Below, piece after piece: positions 1-11,574 of a stretch of 27,617 nt of DNA; position 1 is the first letter of the stretch; each line of letters starts with the position of its first letter. The translations under genes were made by a program, and so were the position numbers. The notes under the pieces are model-generated. The model worked only from the letters and a program-made list of their open reading frames with translations, was not told the DNA's origin and did no database searches. This stretch comes from Parachlorella kessleri. Lineage: Eukaryota; Chlorophyta; Trebouxiophyceae; Chlorellales; Chlorellaceae. Location: the NCBI GenBank assembly GCA_001598975.1, contig BBXU01001359.1, positions 1 through 27,617 on the forward strand, in the 5' to 3' direction.

Positions 1-45
1 CCCCCNCCCCCACCCCCTCCACCCCCACCCCCACCCACTACCACC
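1..45. repeat. C-rich low-complexity tract at window edge
   Basis: The first 45 bases are almost pure C with scattered A and T, in CCCCCA-like units, and include one undetermined base (n at position 6). It probably lies in an intron of the flanking minus-strand synthetase gene or at an assembly-gap edge. No coding content is claimed. Confidence 0.7.
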
Positions 46-148
46 ATCCAAAAGTACAGCCCATCATCGGCAGCCGCTTCCCCGGCCTGGCGGCGATAAA
101 AGCCAGCCAGCCAACGCAGCAGTCTCACAACCACCAGCAGCCTCTCAC

Positions 149-1450
149 CGAGTAGCCGGACGTGGTCCCCTCGCCCTCCCCCGGGGCCAGCACCGGCAGC
201 AGCTTGTCGAGCGTGGCCGCATCCTGCACCACCAGTGCGCTGCTGCCGCTGTGCTGCATGATGTAAGCCAGCTCCTCCAAGCTGCTGGTGGTGCCGCGCA
301 CCTGCAGGCAAGCAGTCTAACTAACATTCCCAATGACTACCAATAAGCCAGCAGAAAGCAAGCAGACATGCCCAGCGCCATCCACTGCTGTGACCAACAC
401 GCCCGCCATCCCCGTGAAGGGAACCAGTCAACGCCAGCCGGGGTGCCCAGCACCCGATGCCAGGTATCAGCCTGATGCCCACAAGGATGCTCACCGCATC
501 CACCGCCCCCGCCATCATGATGCCCTGGTCTGCCACCGCCCACCGCGCCGAATTCTCGGAGAACAGTGACACCACCTCGCCCTGCCGCAGACCCAGAGCC
601 TGCAGCCCCGCCGCAAACTGGCGCATGGCGGCCCCGGCTTCCCTGCATGCGGGGGTTATCAGCGACCCAAGCTCTATATGGGCGCTCCTTTACGGCTTGT
701 AAGCGGAAGTGTGCCCCAGCGCCACACTTGCACTCCAGTTCTGCCAGCTTGCCGATTACATCCTCTCGCCACCCCTACCGGCCATCGTTAGCGAAGACAT
801 GAGAATGGCGACCCGGCAGCACCAGCTATGTGAATGAACGGCCAAATAACAAGAAGCGCAGCACTGCCAGGCGTCTTGGGCTTCCAGCTCGCCGCTGCTT
901 GCCTGTAAGTGTAGCTCACGGCTGGGGAATGGTGGGGGTCTGACATGGCCAGGCGGTCCCCATAGCGTTGGGAGAGCTGCTCCCACCTGCACATAAACAG
1001 AACTTTTAGTTTTTTTTTTTGGAAAACGGTGAGAGGGCAGTGTAGAAAAAGGTCCAGCGCTTCACAGAGTGCAGGGAAACAAGGTCCACCTACATGTCTG
1101 GAATCGCCTGAGGCCTGCTGCTGGGCTCAGGCCCCAGCCTGGGAAGCACGCTCGCTTCTCGGATGGGAGTCGCCACAGCTTGCGTCCGCAGCGGATGGCG
1201 CTGCAGTCAATAGCCAGCACACGGCTCGAATAGGTGCTTCCCCCCATGGGAACGTTCGTCTGTGGCAACCTCCTGCATCTCACCGTTTTTCTGAGGCATC
1301 TGTTCGGATGCGTTCGTTGTAGGCTCAAGCAAGGGCGAAGAGGTCGTAAGCAGACCCCGGGCAAGACTGGGCAAGAAGTCTTTGCCTTCATGACGCCCAC
1401 AGCTGCAAAATAGTGTCGGCCAGCACGCCGCCAGTCTTCACACCGACTGG
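149..1450 (-). CDS. Acyl-ACP/acyl-CoA synthetase (AAE15/16-like), N-terminal part
   Basis: This is the N-terminal part of an AMP-binding (adenylate-forming) enzyme, which activates a free fatty acid with ATP to acyl-AMP and then to a thioester. The motifs match plant AAE15/AAE16 and cyanobacterial acyl-ACP synthetase more than ordinary LACS. Minus-strand exons are 1401-1450 (upper limit tentative), 903-986, 495-642 and 149-301. They join in phase to read LWEQLSQRYGDRL, SDPHH, SYTYRE, LFSENSARWAVADQGIM, GAVDAVRGTTSSLEELAYI and HSGSSALVVQDAATL. DQGIM followed by A-V-R-G and the HS..SALVV block are diagnostic. The intron after exon 903-986 needs a GC donor (902-901) to keep frame. The ATG at 994-992 is probably chance, because the better exon start is the acceptor just before 986. 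The initiator and any plastid transit peptide were not found and should lie between 1450 and about 1800. A further exon may end at 86. The catalytic core lies outside the window. Confidence 0.82.
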
Positions 1451-2140
1451 CTGGCAGGAGGTGATCAGACGGCACAGCAGGCGCCGGATAAGCTGAGCTT
1501 TATTGCTAATCCACGTCAGCCAACGAAGGGCGCCAGCGGGCAATCTCGTAACATGACGTGAAGTCTTTGCTGGTGGTGCAGGGGTGCGAGGCAGAAGGCA
1601 AGCGGCAGCGGGTCCTGCAGCACCTGCCTGCTTGCCACGGTGGCAGCGTGAATGAAGCAACAGGCTGCTGGCTGCCGACGCTATCCTCCTACCCAAATTG
1701 TCAGCAGTGTACTGGGGTCTGGAGCGTGCAAGCTAACATCGTCAGCTACCGGACTGGCTTCATATGCTGCCTGCGTGCATGCTACTTCTGACAGGCAAAT
1801 CACTAAATGGGTTGAGGCTTACAGTGACATACACATCCTGTCACACATACTCCCCATGCCCTGGCCAGAGGAAAGTCCTACTACCTCAGTAAGGTGCATA
1901 CAAACTCACGCGGACATAGCAAACAGCATTCTGAGGTACGTGATGGCCGAAACCGCATCAAGCACAACAAACCGCCAAAGTGCCAAGTCCTCTTCAACAC
2001 CTACCAAGTCTTGCAGACATGCTCCTAATATGGTGAACCAAGCAAACACTCCATGCAAGTGGTCCTGTACACTGCATGCACAGCCTGTGCGAGTGGTTCT
2101 GACATGACATGGGCTGCATAGCTTATCCCCAGATCGCCGC
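1451..2140. other. Intergenic: unresolved 5' end of synthetase gene, 3'UTR of next gene
   Basis: No gene is resolved here. The minus-strand frame of the last synthetase exon stays open upward to about 1696 and reads Arg-, Ala- and Ser-rich with almost no acidic residues, like an organelle transit peptide, but it has no in-frame ATG. The upper half (about 1820-2140) is the probable 3' untranslated region of the minus-strand RS-rich gene. Confidence 0.5.
1819..1823 (-). terminator. Candidate polyadenylation signal TGTAA
   Basis: The minus strand reads TGTAA (plus strand ttaca), the usual polyadenylation signal of chlorophyte nuclear genes. It is the first such pentamer below the TGA at 2141-2143 and would give a 3'UTR of about 320 bases. 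Confidence 0.5.
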
Positions 2141-5100
2141 TCAATACCTCCTGTCATACCTGCGGTCGTCATACCTGCAGATGAAGGGGAGTGCAAGTCA
2201 TGCCACGGGTGTGCCGGCCACTTGCTCTGCTGCTGCTGCTGCATCCCACAGGTGGCCGCGACCACGCAATACAAGATAATAATAAAAAACACCCGCAGAT
2301 CTCACTGTCTGCCACCACCACCAAACACTCCATCGAACAGTCCCCAAGCTGGCCCTGCAGTGCACTGAGTTTCAAGCCAGGGTGCCTTGCAAACCGCCCC
2401 ACCCATTTGAGCCAGAGGTACCCCAAAGTGCACCCTACCCCCACCTACAGGGCCCATGACAGCCTTGGGTCCTCTGCCTGTTGCAGCACAGCTGACCCAG
2501 CGCGCTTGCAAACAGAAACCTTGCCTGGAGCCTCCGCCACCATAGCCGCCGCGGTCATAGCCCCCGCGGTCATATCCGCGGTCGTACCCGCCCCCGCCGC
2601 CGTACCCGCCACCCCCGTACCCGCCACTGCAGGAGTAGATACCGACACAGGGCAATGGCTCCACTGGAGTGGCATGCCAGTCTAGCAGAGCTCGATCCCA
2701 CCAAGACCGCAGGGCTGCCACACATGGAGAAAACAGCGCCCAGGAGAGCCAAGGCACCCCGGCAGGCCAGCCACACATAGGGTAACAGCAGCACTAACAC
2801 CCCTCAGGGACAGGGGGAAGCACAGGACAGCACTGCCAGGTCAAGGGCGACCCTGCACTGTTGCTTGGAGGGCAGGAGGGCAAGCACACATACCCGCCGC
2901 CGTAGCCGCCTCCGCCATAGCCCGGGGGGCCACGCCGGGTCTCTTCCATGATCTTCTTGATGATGCCCATCTGCATCAACAGCCCCGGACCGGCACTGCC
3001 TCGGCGAGCCGTCCACGGCATACCACGAGCTCATATGGAAGCACAAAATAGGATGCCTGGTGGACGTTGTAGCATCGAGAGCCCAAGGGTGCAGGGTTTC
3101 GCCAAGTCTAAAAAAGCGCAACCAGTGAGCTGTTGACAAGCCGCCTAACCTCCCGACCTCCCCCACACCCTCCTTCTCCCACCCACCCCAGCTTCCTCCT
3201 CTCCCCGCTGCACGCACCATGCCGCTCTGCCTGCTGCGCACCCTGCCAGCCCAGCCCAGCCCAGTCCAGTCCCACATCAGCCCTCCCTCCCTCTCACACT
3301 CCCAGCCCCCCTGCCCTCGTGCCCCCTCGTCCCCGCTGCTCACACTCACCATGAACCCCTGCCTGCTGCGCACGTGGTCGTCCACCGAGCGCGAGTAGCG
3401 GCCCAGCGCTTCCTCTGCCAGGTTGGTGGGCATGTCGGCCAAAGCACGCACCATGCGGGGGTCTACCTCGTCGCGCTCAATCTTGCGCTGCGGCACGGAG
3501 GTATAAGGAGAAGGGGGCAGGGCACTGTCGGTTAGCGCACACGACCCAGAAAGGGGCGAGGTGGGCAGGGAGGGTGGGCCCCGAAGGCAGCGGTCAGCGG
3601 GGATAGGGGCAGGTGTCGCAGGGAGGGGCTGTGTTGTAAACAATAGCAGAGGCAGCGAGTTGCACGGGCAGGTCAGGGCACTGAGCAAGCCAGGGGCAGG
3701 CCCATCTGTCAGTCCCACTCCCCGCTGCAGGCGGCCAGCGGCAGCCACACCGCAGCCACCACCCCAGCAATCTGGCCCCAAAAAATAACCAAGCGGCGGG
3801 CTTAGTAATAACGCAACATGCACCACACTAGTCATCACGTCGGGGAGGCCCTCCACAAGGCCAGTCGGCAGCCAGAGGAACAGCCGGTCAGCAGTGATAA
3901 CTTGTGCCCTAGCCTCCCTTCCATGCAACCCCGCCGCAGCGCCGACCGACAGCCAGGCTAGGCGGCTGCGGCCGCAACTCACGTCCTCGATGAGGTCATC
4001 GATCCGGTGGCGCACAGTGCGGGGCAGCATGTCAATCTTGCCCGTACCGCGGTCGGGGCCGTCCAGCTTGACGCGCTTGATGATGCCGTTGACAAACCCG
4101 TTCACCGACTTGATGCGGTCAAAGTTGGCCTCCCCCAGGCGGGTCACCACACAGTCAGCCTCATCATCGTTCATCTCTGCGGAGGGTGGGGGGCAGACCT
4201 CCGGGTTCGAACAGACACTGCAACCTGCTGACACAGGGCGCATGCCATGCGTCCGTCAGGCAAGTCACAGGAAGAGTGCTGCCTGGCATAGCATAATATG
4301 TAATAAGCTGGCCCTGCATGCCTGGCCTCCAAAAGATTGTCAGGCAAGTCACAGGAAGAGTGCTGCCTGGCATAGCATAATATGTAATAAGCTGGCCCTG
4401 CATGCCTGGCCTCCAAAAGATTGTCTCACACTGCTCCACAATTCTGTGAGGGCAGACTGTGTGGTAGCCACGACAAAAGCTGCTGCCCAGGAATCGTAGG
4501 CAGGTAAACAGCTTATGTCCCAGAGGCAGATCCCAACAAGAGCACACATGTCACAGCAGCAACCTGCACACTATGCTGTTTGATACATGCCAGGCAGCAT
4601 GCCTGCCCCCGGCCACCAGGCTGCACTCTAGAAGCTAGCCAGCTGTTGCCCCCGGGCTGGCCACTTGTTCCTGGCCAAGCCACTAGCTCATGTCCCCCGA
4701 GGCTGCCCCGACACCTCCCAACACACTTCCCCCACTCACTCTCCAGCTCCTCCATGACGTAGCTCTCAATGTCGCCCCGCCTGATGTAGCCGCGGTCAAA
4801 AATGCGGTCCAGCTTCTCCTGCATGCAGCCACCCAGGCGGGTTGGCCCAGTACCATCTCAGGTTGTGACCTACATCTGCGGTCATGAGGCAGCCGCAGCC
4901 CACGAGAAAGCACGATTCAGGGAAGCCAGGCCATCCAGCAACCCACATCTTTGCAGGAGAGGGATTAGTGGCAGGAAGGTTCCCCCCACCTCAACCTCTC
5001 CAGCGCTGGTCTCATAACACCACTACAGCGAGAACAACTTCATCCCCAGCATGTCAGCAGGTACTAACACATTTGCCAGCAGTTCAAGGCAAGGCTGGTC

Positions 5101-6280
5101 CCTCGGTGTGCAACATACCATGCCCACCACTTCATTCCCAAATCCAGATCCTAAGACAAGAAGGTATTACCTGGCACAAACCCATTCCTCCCCATTTCCC
5201 ACCAACTAGGCAGCCTCCCGTACCGGCCACTTACCCTCCAGCCGCTGCCGCCGGCGGCACCCCTGGCGGGGGAGCGGCTGCGGGAGCGGCCCCTGCCCCT
5301 GGACCGGGAGCGGTTGCCGCGGTCGCGGCTCCTGCTGCGGTCACGCCTTGGCGACCGGCTCCTGCTCCGCGGAGAGGGGCTGCGACGACGATCGCGGGAG
5401 CCTGCAGCAGGGCAGCAGCAGGCCAGGCAGGGCCACGGGGGCCGTAAGCAGTGTGAAGAGCTTCTTGTACGGATGCCAGGCCCGTTAGAGCCAGCTGTTT
5501 GGGTGCCCAGCCCACCACTGGCAGCCTGCAAATATCCAAAAGACACCTTGGTGCCCAACCGCCTCCCAAGCATGCCCAGACCCTGCCGCCAGCGCCCTGC
5601 AGTAGCAGCCGCCAGCTGCAACAATGCCCAATCCAGCCCTGTAGCCCAACCTGATAGCAAGGCGCGCCCTGCCGCGCCGCCCAAGCCAGCCGTGCATGAT
5701 GGCGGCGGCGGCAGCAGCAGCCCGCAAGCAGCAGCGGCCAAGGCTGTTCAGCGTGCGCTGGCGGGACTCAGCAGGGAATGCATGGTGCGGGAGCGGAAGC
5801 ATGCCGAACGACTAGCCGTAAAGCAGCTGCTGCACTGCCGCGGCCTAGCCGGTCACGTGCCGAGGCGGGGGAGAGCAGGCAAACGGGGGTGTGGAAAGCG
5901 GGGGCAACGTACGGCTGCGGCTTCTTGAGGGGCTCGGGCTCCGGCTCTTGGCAGCGGCAGGGCTTGGGCTCCTAGCAGGGCTTGGCGAGCGCGCCTTGTC
6001 GTCGTCGGCGTCGCGGTTGTCCCTCTCCCTGCTGTCCTCCCTGCGAAGGGGAGCGAGGAGCCCAGCCGGACGGATGGGACATCAGTCTGCGGGCCGCTTG
6101 AAGCTTCACAGTGCAGCCGGGATGGGCCAACAGAGGAAGCTGGCTAGTCTGCTCCCCCCCGGGAGCCTGGCATGGTGGCCGTGTCATGTACTACGTTGCA
6201 CGCGCAGCCTAAGCAAGGGAGCCCTGCCAAAGCTTGAACGCCAGGTATGCCTACCTTATCGGCGATGCCTCTCTGGACAT
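2141..6280 (-). CDS. RS-rich protein with tandem hnRNP-Q acidic domains
   Basis: Likely a nuclear RNA-processing protein. Minus exons: 6255-6280, 5913-6040, 5235-5401, 4740-4818, 3983-4176, 3350-3487, 2894-2970, 2525-2626, 2141-2174; 945 bases, 314 aa. The start MSREASPI is the only ATG that gives the phase needed by exon 2. Residues about 10-100 are Arg/Ser dipeptides typical of SR splicing proteins. Residues about 108-168 (EKLDRIFDRGYIRRGDIESY ... GFVNGIIKRV) and 183-252 (DEVDPRMVRALADMP ... RQGFMMGIIKKIME) are two copies of the helical acidic (NURR) domain found at the N-terminus of hnRNP Q/R. Residues about 255-303 are GYGGGG and GGYDRG repeats, and the tail is YDDRRYDRRY then TGA. No RRM is present, which is odd for hnRNP-Q relatives. 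The last intron uses a GC donor (2524-2523). Intron 3979-4260 side: an 84-base tandem duplication lies in the intron between exons 4740-4818 and 3983-4176. The RNA-processing role is inference from domains. Confidence 0.85.
4255..4425. repeat. Exact 84-bp tandem duplication in intron
   Basis: Two adjacent copies, 4255-4338 and 4339-4422, appear identical, followed by a further gtc. Each begins gtcaggcaagtcacagg and ends ctccaaaagatt. The duplication lies inside an intron of the RS-rich gene and does not touch its splice sites. Confidence 0.95.
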
Positions 6281-6613
6281 GATGGGCGAACCTGGCAGGT
6301 GGCGCTGAAAGTATCGTGACACAAGAACCTTCTTTATCGAGCTTGTAGATGGCCTTGGAAGGCTGGTTGTTGTGAAATGGGAATGCCACTTGTGTCACCG
6401 GTTAGTCACATGTTACCGCATCCCTCCCCCCCGCTCTTGTTTCCTCTTCACGCCTTCGTTGCGGCAGACTACTGATTGACTGGGCGCTTTCTAGGTTGTT
6501 TAAGCACGCGGCAGTGAGATGCGTCAGAGCCGGGCCAAGGCTACCTTGGACGCCCAGTAGTCTGCCACGGCTGTGGAGCGCGCCCTTACGATTGCCTGAC
6601 CAGTTCAGCCGCA
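6281..6613. promoter_or_regulatory. Divergent intergenic region, probable bidirectional promoter
   Basis: These 333 bases separate the start codons of the minus-strand RS-rich gene and the plus-strand coiled-coil gene and must hold both promoters and 5'UTRs. I see no clear TATA box, open reading frame or repeat. The plus-strand start lies in the context GCCGCAATGTC. Confidence 0.5.
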
Positions 6614-9600
6614 ATGTCAACGTCCAAGAGGAATGCCCTTAAGCTGCCCAAGCTCAAAACTAAAGATGAGCTCCTCAAGGTATGTGCTATCTAAGCTGGG
6701 GAAGACACCTTCCTACTGGGGCAGCTGCAGGACTCCGCTTTCTGGTGTCTGCAGACAGCGCCAGAGCTGGCCAAGTTTCTTGCGGACGACGCAGAGGCCC
6801 AGCAGCGGGCACAGTCGGCCTACAAGCGCGGTGCCCCAGGAGCCAGCCCTGCACGGCTGCCGTTCCTAGACACCGAAATCACTGAGGAGGAAGAGCTGGT
6901 ATGTACTGTGCTCTTGGCAGCCGGCCTACCAATAGGACTTGTTGCAGCTCTCTCACCCAAGAACTCACCCAAGCGGTACACCCAGCCTGTCAGTTGACAA
7001 GTTTGAAGTTGTCTTGCAGCGCAATGAATTGGAGCATGTGAAACAAGAGAGAGCCAGTTTAATGGAATCCATTGCCAAGCTGAGGCTGGACCAAGGCAAA
7101 TCTGGTGAGCTGGGGGGCTTGGCAGCAGGACCTGGAAGGAGGCGTATTTTGGCTAGATAGTCCAAGCTGGCAAGCCTGCTCCTTTTGATAACTGAATGGG
7201 GTTTATCTTCACAAGGCACCAGCTTGCTGCTATTATGGGCTGCTGGTTTTGTTGTGGCATGAAAAGGGTCTTGGAAGTGCAGGTGGCGAACTGCAACAGG
7301 AGGACATCCGCATTTTGCGGCGAGAGATAGAAGCCAAGAAGGAGAAGCTGAATGAGCTGACACAGGATGCGAAGCGACTCATGGAGCAGTGAGTGTCACC
7401 ATGCGGGGTACAAAGTGAATGCTCATGAAGGTGCACAGTGGCATGCTGAGCTTGAGTGTCGTCGTCCTGGAGCTGGGAATGGTCTTGCCCCTTGTGCAGC
7501 CTTGTCTTGGAAGAACTAGGAATGGCCGTGAGGCATTCCAGTCTTTACAGACTCTCATATGCAGGCTGGAGCAGCTGGAGCTGACAAGCAGGGACTGCGA
7601 GCAACTCATGCCCCAGTCCATGGCTGATGCGGAGGCCCGTATGCAGCAGCTAACAGAGGAGCTGGGGCGGGTGGAAAATGATATTGTGGAGGCGGAAGCC
7701 AAAAACGAGCTGTATAAACTGTTGGAGATTCGCACCCGGTAAGCGCACAGGCCGCCCATGCCTATGGACGGAGCCGCATGTGCGGGCCTTAGCACGGTGT
7801 AAGCAGACTCTGTCTTCGCCTGTTTGCTTAATGCAGTTCATGGTGGTTGCAACAGCTATGTGGCAGCCCGTGGCAGACTCACAGCAGTCACTTGACAGCC
7901 GTGTCAGGCTCATAATGGCTTGAGCTCAAGGTATGGCAACTTGGTCTGTTAACCCCGCAGGCGCGATCATCAGGCCAGTGCACAGCGACAGCGGGAGTCG
8001 CGGCAGGTCAAAGAAGACGCTATGGACGACTATACCACACTGACCAAGCATATGCACGAAATGCGCGCTGCCAAAGAGGATGCGGAGCGAGAGCTGGGTG
8101 CAGTGGTGGCTATGTTTGATCAAGTGCGGGGCGACTGGCACAAGAAGCTGAAGGACCGGCGTAAGGAGGTGGGCAGGGGGCTGGCTGGGTTTGGGCGTGG
8201 AATTAGGAATGCCTGGTGAGCTAAGTGGTCTAGGGAGCAGTTGAGAGAGTCCACATTGACGGCCAAGCATTCCCTATCACCTCAAATGGACTAGGTGTTG
8301 GAAGCTGGGCATGGTGGCATTGGTGTATGCGTCACGAATATTGAAATGGGTAGCCACGAGACATGAGGCATGGCCTTGCAAGCTAGGACATGCATACCCA
8401 ACAAACTCACAATGATGATGAAGACCACCGCCTTGGCGCAGGTTCATGAGATGGAGCGCCGTAAGGCCGAGGAGAAGCAGCGGCAGGACCAGCAGCGTGC
8501 CCTGCAGGCAAGCGCAGTGGCATGTTGGGCAGTGGCTGACTCTCAGTTTTTACCGGGTGGGCGGCAAATGAAGTTCTTTGGAGTTCCTATGAGAACCTGT
8601 GTTACAATACATAATTGGTTCTGGAATATGAGGTGTGATGTGTGTGTGAACTGGAGGAGGGAAGCCCAGGTCCCTCAAACCCATGGTAGCACTGGTTTGC
8701 GCTCCACTGTGGCAGGAGGAGAAAGAGCGCATGGAGAGAGCCAAGGCCGCCAAAGTCAAGCAGGAGGCAGAAGTGCAGGAGGCGCGTTCCTCCAAAGTAA
8801 TGCCCCAACTGGAGGCCTTGGAAGTGCAGTGGTCCCGCCTGCATGCCATTACCGGAGCGGAAAGCCCAGAGGAGGTTATTGGCCACTGGAAAGGTGGGTC
8901 ATCCTTTGGGGGTTGCGCTACGGTGTAATCTTGACACATGAAGCTGTGGAAGTACAGCTTCAGCACCTTGTCTGTCCTTTGTCTTAGCAGCTGGTTGTTG
9001 GTCTGCTTGGCAATGATACCAACTCTCCACCCTCTGTGGGCCTCGAAATGCCAATCCCGCTTGCCGGCTACCGCAGACCTGAAGCAGAAGGAAGCGAACA
9101 TGCATGAGCTGGTCAAGCTGGCCGAGGTTCGGGAAACTCGGGCCAAGGAGGAGATGGCACGCCTGCTGGAGGCTCGTGCAGAAGTCTATCACAGTGCAAC
9201 GCCGCCACCACAGGCTGCTGAGGAAACTCCAGATGGCTTGCAGACAGGTGGGCTGCGATGCTTGTAGTTGAGGTTGAGGTAAAGAGATGGTCCTGACCGA
9301 AGGCAGTAGCTATGCAAAAGCGCTCCAGTGATACGTGGAATTGGGCCTGTTATGAGTGCTGCTAGACATGAACAGGGGATTGCACAGTGCAAGGGTCAAA
9401 TGCTGCTGCTGGCATGCAGACAGGACCATGGAGGGATCCGTACATGCCTATGATGACAAGGCGCAAGCCATTGCAGATGCTACTCGCCGGAAGCAGACTG
9501 CCAAGAAGAAGTTCAACAAACTCAGCCAAGTTTGTGTGGCGGCAGACCAGGTGCGGAGCGAAAAGTGGGCAAAGCCGGCTAAAAGCCAGTAATATGCCTC

Positions 9601-11291
9601 TCATGCGCTTGCCATTGTGACGTCGTGTCAAAGCTCGAAGCCACTGGTGTCTGCACAGCCAGCATGTTCTAGTACATTTCTCTGCAGGGTCTCCACCTGC
9701 TTCTTGACCGGCTGCAAGCAGCAGTCAGCAGCGGGCCCCTGGTCTTGGCGGAGGCCGACAGGCGTGCGTCTGCTGGAGGGGCTCGGCGCCACACCCGGCG
9801 GGGCAGCACTGTGCGCCGCGTGACAGCCCAGCAGTTCATGGAGTCGCGTCGCACATCCCTTGCCGGAGTTACAGTCTCCGCCCCGCCGAGGAGGGGTGAG
9901 TAGCTTGGGTTGTAGTTCAGCATAGGGTAAGTTAAGGAGCACGGCCAGGGGCCTGCATGGTTACTGTCGCGCTTGCAGCTCCCCAATTCAGCGACACTGG
10001 TAAGAAACAGAGGAAGCCGGATGCTGCGATGTAAACTGATAGGAGGATTGTGTATCCCTGCAGAGTCCATGCCGGTGGGCTCGAGTATCCATGAGAAAGA
10101 GTTCTTCCCAGCCTTGCCGAGCTTACTACAGGTGAGACTCTGGTGGCACCAGAATATAGCACCTGGTCAGGCATTGCTGCCTTGCTGGGGTGTGTAGTAC
10201 GAGAAAGTCTACACCACAGGAAGACTTGCAGAACTTGGCCCCCCCGGCACTGGGCTGACCATTGCTAAATAATGCTACTCATAAGCATGCGTAACCTTAT
10301 GGGGTACAGGAGGTTGGAGAGCGGCTGGACAAGATGCTTGGGATGGCTGCACAGCTGGAGGCCGCCGCCCAGTCACAAGACAATGCCTCCCAGGCCAGCC
10401 TACGCGTCAGTGAGGCTGGTTCAGATGCGCCGTCATTGGGAACGCGGCGAGCGGTGACACCCAGTGCGGTGAGGGCCTGAGAGGGCAGCAGTCAAGCACA
10501 AGCTGGTGACTGGCCATGAAGGAAATGCTAAACACACAGCTTTGCACTCAGCACTGGGGCTCTGAGCCTTCCTAGTATTGGCGTGGCGAACAGGCCTGCT
10601 GCAATGCTCTGCTAACGGGTCACGAGCCAGTAATGCTGTGCAGGAGGACCAGCTGTCCACTGAGGCCGCACTGCGCAAGGGGTTCAGGCGCGAAACCCTG
10701 GCCGGCCCGCCCTGGGTGGATGCGGTTGCCGCCAAGGTGAGGTGTAGACGACGCAAACAGCTGTGCATATATAAGGCCGTGCGTGTCCTTGAATGCACAA
10801 GTTTTCCGTGGCAATGTTAAGAAGGTGCCTGGAGAGCTGTATACCTAGGAAATGATTTTCACCCACGCAGGGCGCGGCGCTCATCAGTCCCCGCAAGCTG
10901 GTCTCTGGCAGGCTCACCACGGCCAAGCCAGCTACCCAGCCCAACCTGCAGCGCATTGTGGGGTATGCGGAGGACCTGCAGGACGGCCCTGAGGATGACC
11001 CCTTCATGATTGACTCGTCTGAAGATGAGGATGACGCTGTGCTGGACAGGTGCCATGGCAAAGATGGGGTGCTGTGTAGGCTTATGAACATATACCCAGT
11101 TGGGCTATCCAGGCCTTCTCCTTGTAAGGCAACGTAGGCCATCACTGACAGCCATCAAATTCTCTGCTGCGTTCGTCTTCAAAACTACCCCCAGCATTGA
11201 TGTGTATACCTGCAGGGATATGCTACATATGCGCGCAAGGAAGCTACTGCTGGCACAGCAGAAGAGGCCTGGGACCGCTGCTGGCCCTTGA
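6614..11291 (+). CDS. Coiled-coil outer dynein arm docking protein, CCDC151/ODA10-like
   Basis: A likely axonemal protein helping outer dynein arms assemble or dock in cilia. Exons: 6614-6679, 6755-6898, 7020-7104, 7283-7388, 7565-7738, 7961-8168, 8442-8507, 8716-8893, 9077-9247, 9420-9550, 9688-9895, 9979-9999, 10064-10131, 10310-10468, 10644-10736, 10871-11049, 11216-11291; 2133 bases, 710 aa, phase kept at all 16 junctions. It starts MSTSKRNALKLPKLK. Residues about 60-440 are heptad-rich coiled coil rich in Glu, Lys, Arg and Gln. The block RLHAITGAESPEEVIGHW near residue 330 matches the 'TG...EEVV' motif of the CCDC151/CCDC114/CCDC63 group. LHLLLDRLQ, FFPALPSLLQEVGERL and a short Lys/Arg-rich end also resemble CCDC151. 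Residues 450-680 include Ser/Arg linkers and an acidic DSSEDEDDA stretch. Exon 12 is a 21-base microexon. Intron 7 uses a GC donor (8508-8509). The family call is fairly firm; choosing ODA10 over ODA1/ODA5 relatives is not. Confidence 0.8.
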
Positions 11292-11574
11292 TGCATGTAT
11301 ATTTGGGCGGGTGATGGGACAAGGCCTGTTGTGGTATTTGTTCACAGTTCCTAGTTTGCTATTCCGTTTGCACTAGCACCCAGGAGTTAAGTTGTCGTTT
11401 AGATGCTGATAGCCATTCCAAGTCATAACTCTGCATCTGCTTTCCAAGCGACTCCCGTCCCGCAAGGAAAACATCACATCCCTAAACGTAATTGCTCTGA
11501 AGCACAGTATAAGCCACCACACACCCCTGGTGTACAAGTCACCGATGACGAAGCACATGTGAACAGCTCCGCAT
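11292..11574. other. Convergent 3' region between coiled-coil and fusion genes
   Basis: These 283 bases between two convergent stop codons hold both 3'UTR starts. I found no TGTAA on either strand here, so the transcripts may use variant signals or overlap. No coding content is seen. Confidence 0.4.

Noticed and set aside
903..994. ATG at 994-992 as the start of the synthetase
   Set aside because: The enzyme needs sequence before WEQLSQRYG; the exon ending at 1401 supplies LADTILQL in the correct phase, so the ATG sits in intron sequence.
1062..1475. Minus-strand frame of 137 codons, Arg- and Cys-rich
   Set aside because: No family motif, and it overlaps the intron and exon of the synthetase in another frame.
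2804..4243. Longest open frame of the window, 479 codons on the minus strand
   Set aside because: It reads through introns of the RS-rich gene; only short parts match the acidic domains, with intron translations between them. The spliced model explains it better.
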